This document shows positions 1 to 8,486 of a stretch of 64,000 bases of DNA, one piece after another. Source of the DNA: Streptomyces sp. CC0208 (GTDB lineage: Bacteria > Actinomycetota > Actinomycetes > Streptomycetales > Streptomycetaceae); the NCBI RefSeq assembly GCF_003443735.1, contig NZ_CP031969.1:7068001-7132000 (forward strand). The letters are read 5' to 3'. Position 1 is the first letter of the stretch. The number at the start of each line of letters is the position of its first letter. Made by a program: the position numbers and the translations under genes. The notes beneath the pieces are model-generated. The model was not told where the DNA came from. It searched no databases and worked only from the letters and a program-made list of their open reading frames with translations.

Positions 1-584
1 TGGTCGCGCAGCTTCTCGTAGTTCGGCATGGACGCCTTGCCGACGTTCGACGGCGCCACCGGGATGTCGTCGGCGACCTTCGTCTTGTACTGGACCTTCC
101 CGTACTTCAGCCGGAAGAGCTCGATGTCGTACGTCTGCGTGACGTTGAGGTCCGGGTCGTCGAGGCTGTCGACCACGCCCGTGTTGTACAGGAACGACTT
201 CTTGTTCTTGACGTGGGTCTTGAAGGTGAAGCGGTAGAGCAGATCGCCCTGCCCGTCACCGTTGTTGTCGATGTGGAGGTCGTACTGCGCGTCCTCGGCG
301 AACTGGTAGAAGTTCGGGCCGCCCCCGGGCTCCTCGAACGGGATCCAGTTGGCGACGATCGTCGTCGAGTCGGGCTTGTCGGGGCTGACGAACGCGTAGA
401 CGTCCGTGTTGTCGTACTGGGGGTCGCCCGAGATCAGCGGGGCCTCCCGGTGACTGGAGGCGGAGGCCGCCCCAGGTTCCAGCGTGGCCACACCGGCGGC
501 TGCGAGCCCTCCGGCGGCCAGCGCACCACATACGAGGGTCGCGAGGCTCCTGCGTCGCGAGCCACTCCTGGAGATAGGTGTCAT
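1..584 (-). CDS. DUF4331 secreted protein, partial at window edge
   Basis: The first 194 residues are visible; the C-terminus lies beyond base 1. A twin-arginine-like signal peptide (basic SRSGSRRRS, hydrophobic stretch to about residue 40, ending in an Ala/Ser-rich cleavage region) precedes SSHREAPLISGDP, the hallmark start of DUF4331 proteins. The segments YDNTDVYAF and LHIDNNGDGQGDLLYRF are also family-typical. The biochemical function of DUF4331 is not known; the protein is predicted to be exported. It is divergent from an ECF sigma factor gene, an arrangement that suggests the sigma factor may transcribe it. Start chosen at the ATG immediately before the basic signal-peptide region. Confidence 0.9.
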   Translation of the reverse strand, partial: MTPISRSGSRRRSLATLVCGALAAGGLAAAGVATLEPGAASASSHREAPLISGDPQYDNTDVYAFVSPDKPDSTTIVANWIPFEEPGGGPNFYQFAEDAQYDLHIDNNGDGQGDLLYRFTFKTHVKNKKSFLYNTGVVDSLDDPDLNVTQTYDIELFRLKYGKVQYKTKVADDIPVAPSNVGKASMPNYEKLRD

Positions 585-620
585 GCCGTCCGTCCTCAGT
601 CCAACTTGCCTGACGCCGGT

Positions 621-649
621 GATTCGGAGCGGTGGGCGGGGCGGATTGG
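621..649 (-). promoter_or_regulatory. possible SigK-type promoter of the DUF4331 gene
   Basis: Read on the minus strand, CCAATCC (649-643) is followed 15 nt later by CCGAATC (627-621), about 36 nt upstream of the DUF4331 ATG. The SigK consensus in mycobacteria, from memory, is CCATCC and CCGAAT about 17 nt apart, so the -10 matches well and the -35 and spacing match roughly. This is an inference from motif likeness and from the neighbouring sigma gene. Confidence 0.4.
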
Positions 650-730
650 TCGAATCTCAAAACTTCTTTTCTGCTGCTCGACCCGCGTTTTCGAGCTTCT
701 GATCCGTAACCCCATCCGGAGGTGTGTTCG

Positions 731-1333
731 TTGCGAATACCTCGTGGGACGGGACAGCCCAGGTGCGGCTTTGCGGGAGGGGGCGGCGAGTTGGAAGCGG
801 ACGAGCTTCTGTTGCTCGTGGCGGGCGGGGACCAGATGGCGTTCGAGGAGCTCTACGGGCTCGTGGCCGGGCCGGTGTTCGGGCTGGTACGGCGTGTGGT
901 GCGGGATCCGGCGCAGTCGGAGGAGGTGTCGCAGGAGGTGCTGCTGGAGACCTGGCGGTCCGCCGCGCGGTTCGACCCCCGCCGGGGCAGCGCGCTGTCC
1001 TGGATCCTCACCCTCGCGCACCGCCGTGCGGTCGACCGGGTGCGCAGCGCCCGCGCGGCCGGTGAACGCGAGCAGCGCGAGGCACACCGGGCCCACCACC
1101 CCGCCTTCGACCAGGTGACCGAGGAGGTCGAGGCGGGCCTCGAACGCGAATGGGTGCGCCGGTGCCTGGAGCGCCTGACCGAGCTCCAGCGCCAGTCCGT
1201 CACCCTCGCCTACTACGACGGCTACACGTACCGTGAAGTGGCCGAGCGGCTCTCGCTGCCGCTGGGCACGGTGAAGACGCGGATGCGTGACGGACTGACC
1301 CGCTTGCGGGAGTGCCTGGGAGGTGCGGCATGA
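731..1333 (+). CDS. sigK: ECF RNA polymerase sigma factor, SigK-like
   Basis: A 200-residue sigma-70 family protein with region 2 (AFEELYGLVAGPVF through WRSAARFDPRRGSALSWI) and region 4 (TELQRQSVTLAYYDGYTYREVAERL, then LGTVKTRMRDGLTRLR). It would direct core RNA polymerase to a specific promoter set and be held inactive by the anti-sigma factor whose ATG overlaps its stop (ATGA). The start was set at TTG 731 because GGAGG at 718-722 lies 8 nt upstream. The in-frame GTG at 722 overlaps that ribosome site, and TTG 791 (ELEADE region) is a shorter alternative. The pairing with an RskA-type partner and a DUF4331 neighbour supports assignment to the SigK group. Confidence 0.9.
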   Translation: MRIPRGTGQPRCGFAGGGGELEADELLLLVAGGDQMAFEELYGLVAGPVFGLVRRVVRDPAQSEEVSQEVLLETWRSAARFDPRRGSALSWILTLAHRRAVDRVRSARAAGEREQREAHRAHHPAFDQVTEEVEAGLEREWVRRCLERLTELQRQSVTLAYYDGYTYREVAERLSLPLGTVKTRMRDGLTRLRECLGGAA

Positions 1334-2154
1334 GCCTCTTCCGCCGGGAAGATCTGCACTCCCTCGCGGCCCCGTACGCCCTTGACGCGCTGGAGCCCGC
1401 CGAACGGGCCCGCTTCGAACGGCACCTCAAGGACTGCGCCAGTTGTGCGGCGGAAGTGCGTGCCCTGTCCGAGGACGCGGTACGGCTCGCGTGGTCGGCC
1501 GCCGCTCCGCCGCCGACCGCGATGCGCGACCGGGTGCTGGCCGCCGTACGCACCATCCCGCAGGAGTCCGCCGTACGGCCGGAGCCGGCCCGCGCGCGGC
1601 CTGAGCCGGTACGGGCGCGCAAGTCGCAGCTGCCGCCGCATGTCTGGGGCGCCCAGCCGCCGCCCAGGCAGCGTCAGCGGCGACCTCTGTTCGTGCCCTT
1701 CGCGACGGCCACCGCGGCCGCGGCCCTCGTCGTCGCCTCCCTGTTCGCCGTACAGGCCGACCGGACCCAGGACGAACTGGACGCGCAGAAGGCCCAGGCC
1801 AGTGAGATCGCCCACGTTCTCCAGGCCGCGGACGCGCGGGCGACCCGGGGACAGGACGCACAGGGCCGGACGATCGGAGTGATCGCTTCCGCATCCGAGG
1901 GGCGCGCGGTCGTCACCCTGAGCGGGTACAGCGCCCCTCCGAGCGGCCGGGTGCGCCAACTGTGGCTCATGCGCCCGGGCGAGCAACCGCGCTCCCTCGG
2001 GCTCTTCGCCGCCGACACGCCCTTGGTCGCGAGCGGACTCGACAAGGCCGCTACATCACTCGCTGTGACGGTCGAACCCGACGGGGGATCACCACAGCCC
2101 ACTACCCAGCCGGTTGTCCAACTCGCCCTGAAATCGGTCGGATTCGGAGAGTAA
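1330..2154 (+). CDS. rskA: RskA-like anti-sigma factor
   Basis: 274 residues. The N-terminal cytoplasmic zinc anti-sigma domain shows the motif H32-x3-C36-x2-C39 (HLKDCASC). A Pro/Arg-rich linker is followed by one membrane segment (about residues 120-142, FATATAAAALVVASLFAV) and an extracytoplasmic RskA domain ending near GRVRQLWLMRPGEQPRSLG. Proteins of this family bind and inhibit their cognate sigma factor until regulated proteolysis releases it. The start codon overlaps the sigma stop (ATGA), so the two are translationally coupled. Confidence 0.93.
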   Translation: MSLFRREDLHSLAAPYALDALEPAERARFERHLKDCASCAAEVRALSEDAVRLAWSAAAPPPTAMRDRVLAAVRTIPQESAVRPEPARARPEPVRARKSQLPPHVWGAQPPPRQRQRRPLFVPFATATAAAALVVASLFAVQADRTQDELDAQKAQASEIAHVLQAADARATRGQDAQGRTIGVIASASEGRAVVTLSGYSAPPSGRVRQLWLMRPGEQPRSLGLFAADTPLVASGLDKAATSLAVTVEPDGGSPQPTTQPVVQLALKSVGFGE

Positions 2155-2280
2155 TCATGGAGGGGTCGTCAACGCCCTTGCGGGGAAGGTGAATCCTGTG
2201 ACGCCGATACACGTGTGCCCCAACGGGGCGATAGGGTTACCCTGCCCGGGCCGGGTGGACTCGTACGGGTGGGGAGTGAC

Positions 2281-2547
2281 ATGGAACAGATAACAGTGCG
2301 CAGGGCGAGGGTCCCTGCGATCACCTGCGGGAGCAGCGCGACCAGTTCGCGCCTCGACCGCCATCTCTCGGTGCTGTCGGGACCTGCCGTCCCGCAGCGC
2401 GAGGCGGCCGAGGCGACGTCACTGATGCGCGAGCTGACCGCGCGTGACACCACCAAGCAGCGCAGTGACAGGGGTGCGCGGGTACGCCGCGTCTCGCTGT
2501 TCGCGCCGCTGCGCCGACTGCGCCGCTCGCTGTTCGGCGGGCACTGA
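2281..2547 (+). CDS. small conserved hypothetical protein
   Basis: 88 residues, starting at an ATG preceded by GGGGAG (2271-2276). The protein is rich in Arg and Ser, contains VRRARVPAITCGSSATSSRL near the N-terminus and ends in SLFAPLRRLRRSLFGGH. No membrane segment or enzymatic motif is visible. Codon usage is fully Streptomyces-like, and I recall similar short proteins in this genus, but no function is known to me. It stands alone between the anti-sigma gene and a convergent ABC exporter. Confidence 0.7.
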   Translation: MEQITVRRARVPAITCGSSATSSRLDRHLSVLSGPAVPQREAAEATSLMRELTARDTTKQRSDRGARVRRVSLFAPLRRLRRSLFGGH

Positions 2548-2644
2548 GCCCTGGCCGCCCGGAATCGTGCTGCGATCCTGCCCGTCATCCCCACGGCATG
2601 CAGCACGATCCAGGTGACCGAACTCCCCTCCCGACAACAGACGT

Positions 2645-3427
2645 TCAGTCCTCCCCGCGTGCATACCGCCGTACGGCAAGCGGTGCGAAGACCGCGATCA
2701 GCACCGCACACCACATCAGTGACCCGGCGATCGGGTGTGCGACCGGCCAGGCGGCCCCCTCCGGCACCGGGGCGTTGCCGAACAGCTCCCGCAGGGCCGT
2801 GGTCACCGCGCTGATCGGGTTCCACTCGGCGAGAGTGCGCAGCCACCCGGGCAGCCCCTCGGCCGGGATGTACGCGTTGGACAGCAGCGGCAGGACGAAG
2901 GTCGCCCCGCCCAGCTGGCCCGCGGCCTCCTCGCTACCGGTGAGCAGGCCGAGGAAGATGCCGATCCAGGTGGTCGCGAACCGGAACAGCAGCAACAGCG
3001 CGAGCGCGCCCGCCGCCCGGAGCGCGGACCCCTCGACGCGCCAGCCCACCGCCAGTCCCACCAGCAGGAACGGCACCAGGCCGGCCGCGGTGACCACCAC
3101 GTCCGCCACCGACTGGCCCAGCGGCACGGCCGCCCTGCTGATCGGCAGGGTACGCAGCCGGTCGGTCACGCCCCGGTGGACGTCCTGGGCCGCCTGGAAC
3201 ATCCCGGTCATGATCCCGTTCGCCGCCGTCGCCACCAGCAGGCCCGGCACCAGGAAGGACCGGTACTCCTCGCCCGGCATCGCCAGCGCGCTGCCGAAGA
3301 CATAGCCGAAGAACAGCAGCATGGTGATCGGCATGGTCTGGGTCAGGATCAGCAGCCCCGGGTTGTTCCGCACCCGCCGCAGCTGACGGCCCAGCATCGC
3401 GGTGCCGTCGTAGGCCAACGTGCTCAT
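2645..3427 (-). CDS. ABC-2 type exporter permease, DrrB-like
   Basis: 260 residues with about six membrane segments (for example GLLILTQTMPITMLLFFGYV and ALALLLLFRFATTWIGIFLG) and the EWNPISAVTTALRELFGN segment typical of daunorubicin-resistance-type ABC-2 permeases. Its ATG overlaps the stop of the ATPase gene (ATGA), so the two form one coupled transport unit. The substrate is unknown; the family usually exports drugs or lipids. Control by the adjacent TetR is likely because an operator palindrome lies at the shared promoter. Confidence 0.9.
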   Translation of the reverse strand: MSTLAYDGTAMLGRQLRRVRNNPGLLILTQTMPITMLLFFGYVFGSALAMPGEEYRSFLVPGLLVATAANGIMTGMFQAAQDVHRGVTDRLRTLPISRAAVPLGQSVADVVVTAAGLVPFLLVGLAVGWRVEGSALRAAGALALLLLFRFATTWIGIFLGLLTGSEEAAGQLGGATFVLPLLSNAYIPAEGLPGWLRTLAEWNPISAVTTALRELFGNAPVPEGAAWPVAHPIAGSLMWCAVLIAVFAPLAVRRYARGED

Positions 3428-4362
3428 ACCGCACACTCCTTGGTCAGTCGCAGGAAGACGTCGTCGAGGGTCGGCGGCCGGATGCTCGCGTCGAGCAACG
3501 GCACGCCCGCAGCGTCCAGTTCGCGCACCAGCCGGGGCAGGGTGAGCGTGGAGTCCCGGGTGACGGCGCCGACCGCGTTCCGGTCGTGGTCGAACGACGG
3601 CTGCCCGCCGGTGAGGTGGTCGAGGATCCCGGCCGCCTTCACCAGGAGGTCCGCGTCCGCGACGACGATCTCGACGTGCGCCCCGATCAGCGCCTTGAGC
3701 TGGGCCGGCGAACCCGTGTGCGCGACCCGCCCCTTGTCCACCAGGGCTATGTCGTGGGCGAGTCGGTCGGCCTCCTCCAGGTACTGCGTGGTCAGCAGCA
3801 CGGTCGTGCCGTCCGCCGTCAGATCGCGCACGGCGTCCCAGATGAGGTTGCGGCTGGCCGGGTCGAGTCCGGTCGTCGGCTCGTCGAGGAACAGGATCCC
3901 GGGGCGGCGGACCATGCTCGCCGCCAGGTCGAGGCGGCGGCGCATCCCGCCCGAGTAGGTGGACACGGCCCGGTCGGCGGCCTCGGTCAGCCCGAAGCGG
4001 TCGAGCAGCTCGGCGGCCCGCTCGGCCGGCCCTCGCACCCGGTGCAGCCGGGCGAACAGCCGCAGGTTCTGCCGCCCGGTGAGATCCCCGTCGACCGACG
4101 CGTACTGACCGGTGACGGCGATGGCGCGGCGTACCGCCTCCGGTTCCCGGACGAGGTCGCGCCCGGCGACCCGCGCGGAGCCGGCGTCCGGCCGCAGCAG
4201 CGTGGTCAGCAGCCGCACGGCCGTGGTCTTGCCCGCGCCGTTGGGGCCGAGGATGCCGCAGACCGTGCCCGGGGCCACGGCGAGATCCAGGCCGCGCACG
4301 GCATGGACCTCCCCGAACCGCTTTTCCAGACCTTCACTAAGTACAGCGTACGTAGAAGTCAT
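3424..4362 (-). CDS. ABC exporter ATPase, DrrA-like
   Basis: 312 residues with Walker A GPNGAGKTT, signature YSGGMRRRLDLA, Walker B ILFLDEPTTGLD and the C-terminal domain of drug-export ATPases (PPTLDDVFLRLT). It powers the downstream permease. The start was taken at the ATG beginning MTSTYAVLSEGLEKRFG, which fits family length; a GTG 18 nt upstream is possible. The first codons contain a second partial copy of the operator found upstream, so repressor could bind both before and inside the gene. Confidence 0.9.
   Translation of the reverse strand: MTSTYAVLSEGLEKRFGEVHAVRGLDLAVAPGTVCGILGPNGAGKTTAVRLLTTLLRPDAGSARVAGRDLVREPEAVRRAIAVTGQYASVDGDLTGRQNLRLFARLHRVRGPAERAAELLDRFGLTEAADRAVSTYSGGMRRRLDLAASMVRRPGILFLDEPTTGLDPASRNLIWDAVRDLTADGTTVLLTTQYLEEADRLAHDIALVDKGRVAHTGSPAQLKALIGAHVEIVVADADLLVKAAGILDHLTGGQPSFDHDRNAVGAVTRDSTLTLPRLVRELDAAGVPLLDASIRPPTLDDVFLRLTKECAV
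4341..4354. promoter_or_regulatory. second, partial copy of the TetR operator
   Basis: GTACAGCGTACGTA here is identical to 14 of the 17 bases of the operator at 4381-4397 read on the opposite strand (TACGTACAGCGTACGTA). It lies inside the first codons of the exporter ATPase, 40 nt from the main site, a spacing near four helical turns. Confidence 0.55.
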
Positions 4363-4380
4363 GGCAGGACCATAGCGCAC

Positions 4381-4397
4381 TACGTACGCTGTACGTA
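4381..4397. promoter_or_regulatory. TetR operator palindrome TACGTAC-GCT-GTACGTA
   Basis: A perfect inverted repeat with 7-bp arms and a 3-bp spacer sits between the divergent ABC exporter and TetR genes, 19 nt from the exporter ATG and 28 nt from the regulator ATG. Position and symmetry are what is expected for the binding site of the adjacent TetR protein, which would repress both directions. Confidence 0.75.
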
Positions 4398-4425
4398 ACT
4401 AGGATGGTGGCCGAGGTGATGATCG

Positions 4426-5139
4426 ATGGCGGGCCGAGCGGCCGTACCCGAAGTGATCTGGGCCCGTCCCGAGCGGACGGGGCGTGGGCCGAAGCCCGCG
4501 TTCACCAGGGCGGACATCGCGGCGGCGGCGGTGCGGCTGGCCGACGCCGGCGGGCTGGACGCGGTGTCGATGCGCCATGTCGCGGCCGAACTGGGCTGCG
4601 GGACGATGTCGCTGTACAACTACGTCCCCCGTAAAGAGGACCTGTACGAGCTGATGGTGGACGCGGTCAGCGGGGAGCACGAACTGTTCGAGCCGACCGG
4701 TGACTGGCGGGCCGACATGCTGCGCAACGCGCGCCGGACCAAGGCGCTCATGCACCGGCACCCCTGGATGGTGCGGCTGATGTCAGGGGTGTACGGCTTC
4801 AGCCCCAACGCCCTGCGCTACCTGGAGCACTGCCTCGCCTGTCTCGACCCGCTGGACGCCCCCGCCGGCACGAAGATCGAGCTGGTCGCGATGCTCAACG
4901 GGTGTGTCACGACGTACGTCTCGAACGAGCTGTCCACGGCCGAGCGGGTGCGGTCGCTGCCGTGGTCGCAGGAGCAGGAGAACGCGGTGCGGATCGCGTA
5001 CCTGGGGAGCCAGGTGGCCTCGGGGGCCTATCCGCGGCTGGCGGCGTCGTTCATGGAGGACGCGGGGCCGATCGATCTGGACGCGGTGTTCGAGCGGATG
5101 CTGGAGCGGGTCCTTGACGGCTTCGCACCCAGAACCTAG
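4426..5139 (+). CDS. TetR/AcrR family regulator of the ABC exporter
   Basis: 237 residues. The N-terminal helix-turn-helix is visible in FTRADIAAAAVRLAD and MRHVAAELGCGTMSLYNYV, followed by a TetR_C-like ligand domain (HPWMVRLMSGVYGFSPNALR). GAGGTGA lies 8 nt before the ATG. It is divergent from the DrrAB-like exporter, and a palindromic operator lies in between, so a drug-sensing repressor of that exporter is the likely role. The stop overlaps by four bases the stop of the convergent gene that follows. Confidence 0.9.
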   Translation: MAGRAAVPEVIWARPERTGRGPKPAFTRADIAAAAVRLADAGGLDAVSMRHVAAELGCGTMSLYNYVPRKEDLYELMVDAVSGEHELFEPTGDWRADMLRNARRTKALMHRHPWMVRLMSGVYGFSPNALRYLEHCLACLDPLDAPAGTKIELVAMLNGCVTTYVSNELSTAERVRSLPWSQEQENAVRIAYLGSQVASGAYPRLAASFMEDAGPIDLDAVFERMLERVLDGFAPRT

Positions 5140-6290
5140 AGCAGCGCGAGCTGCCCCTCCGGCCCCTCCTCGTGCCCGTCCAGGACCGACGCGGGCCTTC
5201 GGGCCGAGTCCGGGACCGGCAGCACCCCCGCCTCGCGCAGGTCGGCCGCCGTGACCTGTGAGGTCAACTCGTCCTGGAGCGGCTGGAGATCCGCGAGCAG
5301 GGCCAGCACGGTGATCAGTTCGAGCAGCTCCGACGTCCACGTCTGCGGCCAGGTCGCCGGGCGGATCGCGGACAGGGTGCCCGGCTCCGGTTCCGTCATG
5401 CGGGCCGCGAACCACTGTTCCAGCACCCGCACGCCGCCCGCCTCGAAGTCCCAGGCCTTCGGCGGCACGGGGGAGACGCGGCCCTCGTCAAGCAGCAGGG
5501 CCTCCTCGTCGCGGTCGTAGTCCAGGATCAGGGGACGGGACGGCAGAGGCGCGCGGACGTACGGGCGGCGTCCTCCGGGCAGCTTCGGGCGGTCGCCGTC
5601 ACGGCGCATCAGCCACAGGGTGCGGCGGCCCGACTCGACACCGTGGGACCACAGTTCGGGGTCGTCGGTGAGCGGGACGGTGAGGTCCGGGCGGACCGCC
5701 GTCATGATCCAGGCGAGGGCGTCCAGAGGTGTCACCGGGCTGCCGAGGCGGGTGCGCAGGTGCTCCAGGAGGCCCGGGGCCAGGTTCGGTTCGGTGCCGC
5801 CCGGGCGGCGGTACAGCGGGCGGACACGGCCCGGGCGGAGCAGGGGGAGCATCGAGGTCGCGAGGAGCTGGGGGCCGCGGCCGTCCGTGGGGGTCTCCAC
5901 CACGAACACCTGCTCGTCGTCCGCCACCCGCCACAGCTCGGGCCGGGCCGCGTCGATCAGCCGCTGGTCCGGGATCAGCCACTGTTCGTCGAAGGGCGCG
6001 GCCAGGACCCGTACCGGCTCCGGGCACGGGCCGGAGGCGCGCGCGAGCTTCTCGGTGCCGCCCGTCCGCCCCGGCAGCTGTCCGACCGCCGAGCGCAGGG
6101 TGCGGGAGCGGGTGGGCTCGAACAGGGCCTCCCGGTCGGGCCCCTCGGCCTTCAGCAGGGCGTCCCAGCGGGCTTTGAGGGATGTCGCGTCGGGGCCCGT
6201 CGGCCACCCTCGGCCGAGCCGCGGCGGTGCGACGGACCACGGCATGAGGTCCGCCAGCGGCGGAGCGTCGTCGTGCGTCACGCTGGGCAT
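5136..6290 (-). CDS. type ISP restriction/modification C-terminal-domain-like protein
   Basis: 384 residues. The sequence (LADLMPWSVAPPRLGRGW, PTRSRTLRSAVGQLPG, FDEQWLIPDQRLIDAARPEL, ILDYDRDEEALLLDEGRVSPVP) matches my memory of Streptomyces proteins annotated as type ISP restriction/modification enzymes, which correspond to the target-recognition region of single-chain enzymes such as LlaGI. No helicase, nuclease or methyltransferase motif is present here, so this is a stand-alone fragment of that architecture with unknown activity. It is convergent with the TetR gene and upstream of the gntR-hmgA pair on the same strand. The family name is given from recall. Confidence 0.6.
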   Translation of the reverse strand: MPSVTHDDAPPLADLMPWSVAPPRLGRGWPTGPDATSLKARWDALLKAEGPDREALFEPTRSRTLRSAVGQLPGRTGGTEKLARASGPCPEPVRVLAAPFDEQWLIPDQRLIDAARPELWRVADDEQVFVVETPTDGRGPQLLATSMLPLLRPGRVRPLYRRPGGTEPNLAPGLLEHLRTRLGSPVTPLDALAWIMTAVRPDLTVPLTDDPELWSHGVESGRRTLWLMRRDGDRPKLPGGRRPYVRAPLPSRPLILDYDRDEEALLLDEGRVSPVPPKAWDFEAGGVRVLEQWFAARMTEPEPGTLSAIRPATWPQTWTSELLELITVLALLADLQPLQDELTSQVTAADLREAGVLPVPDSARRPASVLDGHEEGPEGQLALL

Positions 6291-6316
6291 CGTACGACCA
6301 GTGACGGACAGTGGGT

Positions 6317-7066
6317 TCACGTGGCGTCCAGAGTCACCGAGAAGGAGAACCGGTCGCCCCGGTAGTGGATCACCGCCGCGTCGAGTACCCGGCCGCCCGT
6401 GTCGTAGGTGACCCCCGTGTAGTGCAGGATCGGGCTGAGCAGCGGGACTTGGAGCAGCCGGGCGGTCTCCGGGTCCGCGAGCCGCGCCTGAACCGTGTCC
6501 GTGATGCGGCCGATGTCCACCCCGACGACGTCCCGCAGCACCTTCGTCATCGGCCGGCGCGCCAAGTCCGACGGGTCGATACGGGCGGCCACTTCGGGGC
6601 GGACGTAGTTGCGGGCGTGGTTGGTCGGCTCGCCCGTCGTCTCGTCGCTGCGCAGCCGGTGGTACGACGCCACCTCGTCCAGGTCCGGGAAGTACTCGGC
6701 GAGTTCGGGCGGCACGGGCGACTTGCCGTGCTCCAGCAGTTCGGTCGTCATGCCGGACTGCTGGGCCACGATGGCGTCCACGGAACCGAGCAGCCGGACC
6801 GGGGCACCCCTTCGCGCGTCGGGCTCGATGAAGGTGCCCCGGCGGCGGTGACGGGTGATGAGCCCCTCGTCCTCCAGCTCCTTCAGCGCCTGCCGCATGG
6901 TCAGCACGCTCACGCCGTAGTGGCCCGCCAGTTGTTCCTCGGTGGGCAGGCGGAGCGGGTCCTGGAGGGAGCGGCCGAGTATCGAGGCGCGCAGGGACTG
7001 CGACACCTGGTACCAGAGCGGCAGCTTGCGGTTCAGGACGATCGAGTCCGGGGCGAAGGAGGTCAC
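6317..7066 (-). CDS. GntR family regulator with UTRA domain
   Basis: 249 residues: an N-terminal winged helix (PLWYQVSQSLRASI, LPTEEQLAGHYGVSVLTMRQ, LKELEDEGLITRHRRRGTFI) and a C-terminal UTRA ligand domain (LLQVPLLSPILHYTGVTYD). UTRA regulators sense small metabolites. The gene is 27 nt downstream of homogentisate dioxygenase on the same strand, so it probably controls tyrosine or homogentisate breakdown. An inverted repeat at 8487-8506 in the hmgA promoter region is a candidate site. Confidence 0.88.
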   Translation of the reverse strand: MTSFAPDSIVLNRKLPLWYQVSQSLRASILGRSLQDPLRLPTEEQLAGHYGVSVLTMRQALKELEDEGLITRHRRRGTFIEPDARRGAPVRLLGSVDAIVAQQSGMTTELLEHGKSPVPPELAEYFPDLDEVASYHRLRSDETTGEPTNHARNYVRPEVAARIDPSDLARRPMTKVLRDVVGVDIGRITDTVQARLADPETARLLQVPLLSPILHYTGVTYDTGGRVLDAAVIHYRGDRFSFSVTLDAT

Positions 7067-7093
7067 GGGCTATCCGTACCTTCCGCGGATCCG

Positions 7094-8455
7094 TCAGTGC
7101 AACGGGCGGAAGTGACGTTCCAGGCCCCGCCACACGTCGTCGTAGTGCGGCTGGAGGTGGTCCGCCCGGGCCGCCTGCGCGGTGAGCGTCACCGGCCAGC
7201 GCGTCTCGAACATGAACGCCAGCCCGTCGTCCACCTTCTGTGGCTTGAGCTCGGCCGCGCTCGCCCGGTCGAACGTCTCCCGGTCGGGCCCGTGTGCCGA
7301 CATCATGTTGTGCAGCGAGCCGCCGCCGGGCACGAAGCCCTCCGCCTTGGCGTCGTAGGCGCCCTCGATCAGGCCCATGTACTCGCTCATCACGTTCCGG
7401 TGGAAGTACGGCGGCCGGAAGGTGTCCTCGCCGACCAGCCAGCGCGGCGCGAAGACCACGAAGTCCACTCCGGCCAGGCCCGGGGTGTCCGAGGGCGACG
7501 TCAGGACGGTGAAGATCGACGGGTCGGGGTGGTCGTACGAGATGGAGCCGATGACGTTGAAGCGGCGCAGGTCGTAGACGTACGGCACATGGTTGCCGTG
7601 CCAGGCGACCACGTCGAGCGGGGAGTGGTCGTAGGTCGCCGTCCAGAGGTTGCCGCAGAACTTGTTGACCACCTCCACCGGCCCCTCGACGTCCTCGTAG
7701 GCGGCGACGGGGGCCAGGAAGTCACGGGCGTTGGCGAGACCGTTGGCGCCGATCGGGCCGAGGTCGGGGAGCTGGAAGGGGGCACCGTAGTTCTCGCACA
7801 CATAGCCTCGGGCCGTCGGGCTCTGCCCGCCATCGGACGCAGTATCCAGGAGCTCCACACGGAAGCGCACCCCACGAGGGATCAGCGCCACATGTCCCGG
7901 CTCTACATGCAGCAGCCCGAACTCGGTGCGCAGCAGCAGTCCGCCGCGCTCCGGGACGATCAGCAGCTCGCCGTCGGCGTCGCTGAAGACGCGGTCCATG
8001 GAGGCGGTGGCGTGGTAGAGGTGCACGGCCATGCCGGTGCGCTGGGTGACGTCGCCGTTGCCGCCGAGGGTCCACAGGCCGGCGAGGAAGTCGGTGCCCT
8101 CGACGGGCTCCGGCAGGGGGTTCCAGCGCAGTCGGTTCGGGTCCGGGACCCACTCGGTGAACGGGGCCGTACGGAGGTGGCCGTTGTGGGTGTGCGTGAA
8201 CGCCGGGTGCGCGGCGGAGGGGCGGATCCGGTACAGCCAGGAGCGGCGGTTGTGGGCGCGGGGCTCGGTGAACGCCGTACCGCTGAGCTGTTCCGCGTAC
8301 AGGCCGAGGGGGGCGCGCTGCGGGGCGTTGCGGCCCACGGGGAGGGCGCCCGGGACGGCCTCCGAGGCGTGTTCGTTGCCGAATCCGGAGAGGTGGGCCA
8401 GGCCCTCGGCGGTCTTGCGTGCGTCGCCGCGCGCGAGCGCTGCGTCCCCGTTCAT
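7094..8455 (-). CDS. hmgA: homogentisate 1,2-dioxygenase
   Basis: 453 residues, the normal family length. The enzyme opens the aromatic ring of homogentisate to maleylacetoacetate in tyrosine and phenylalanine catabolism. Family features are SGFGNEHASEA near the N-terminus, WHGNHVPYVYDLRRFNVIGS, the iron ligands in PPYFHRNVMSEYMGLIEG, and PGGGSLHNMMSAHGPD. A GntR/UTRA gene follows on the same strand. No fumarylacetoacetase or maleylacetoacetate isomerase is adjacent, so the pathway is split around the chromosome. Confidence 0.96.
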   Translation of the reverse strand: MNGDAALARGDARKTAEGLAHLSGFGNEHASEAVPGALPVGRNAPQRAPLGLYAEQLSGTAFTEPRAHNRRSWLYRIRPSAAHPAFTHTHNGHLRTAPFTEWVPDPNRLRWNPLPEPVEGTDFLAGLWTLGGNGDVTQRTGMAVHLYHATASMDRVFSDADGELLIVPERGGLLLRTEFGLLHVEPGHVALIPRGVRFRVELLDTASDGGQSPTARGYVCENYGAPFQLPDLGPIGANGLANARDFLAPVAAYEDVEGPVEVVNKFCGNLWTATYDHSPLDVVAWHGNHVPYVYDLRRFNVIGSISYDHPDPSIFTVLTSPSDTPGLAGVDFVVFAPRWLVGEDTFRPPYFHRNVMSEYMGLIEGAYDAKAEGFVPGGGSLHNMMSAHGPDRETFDRASAAELKPQKVDDGLAFMFETRWPVTLTAQAARADHLQPHYDDVWRGLERHFRPLH

Positions 8456-8486
8456 GATCGCTCCCTTGCGGTCTGATTCCTATGGA

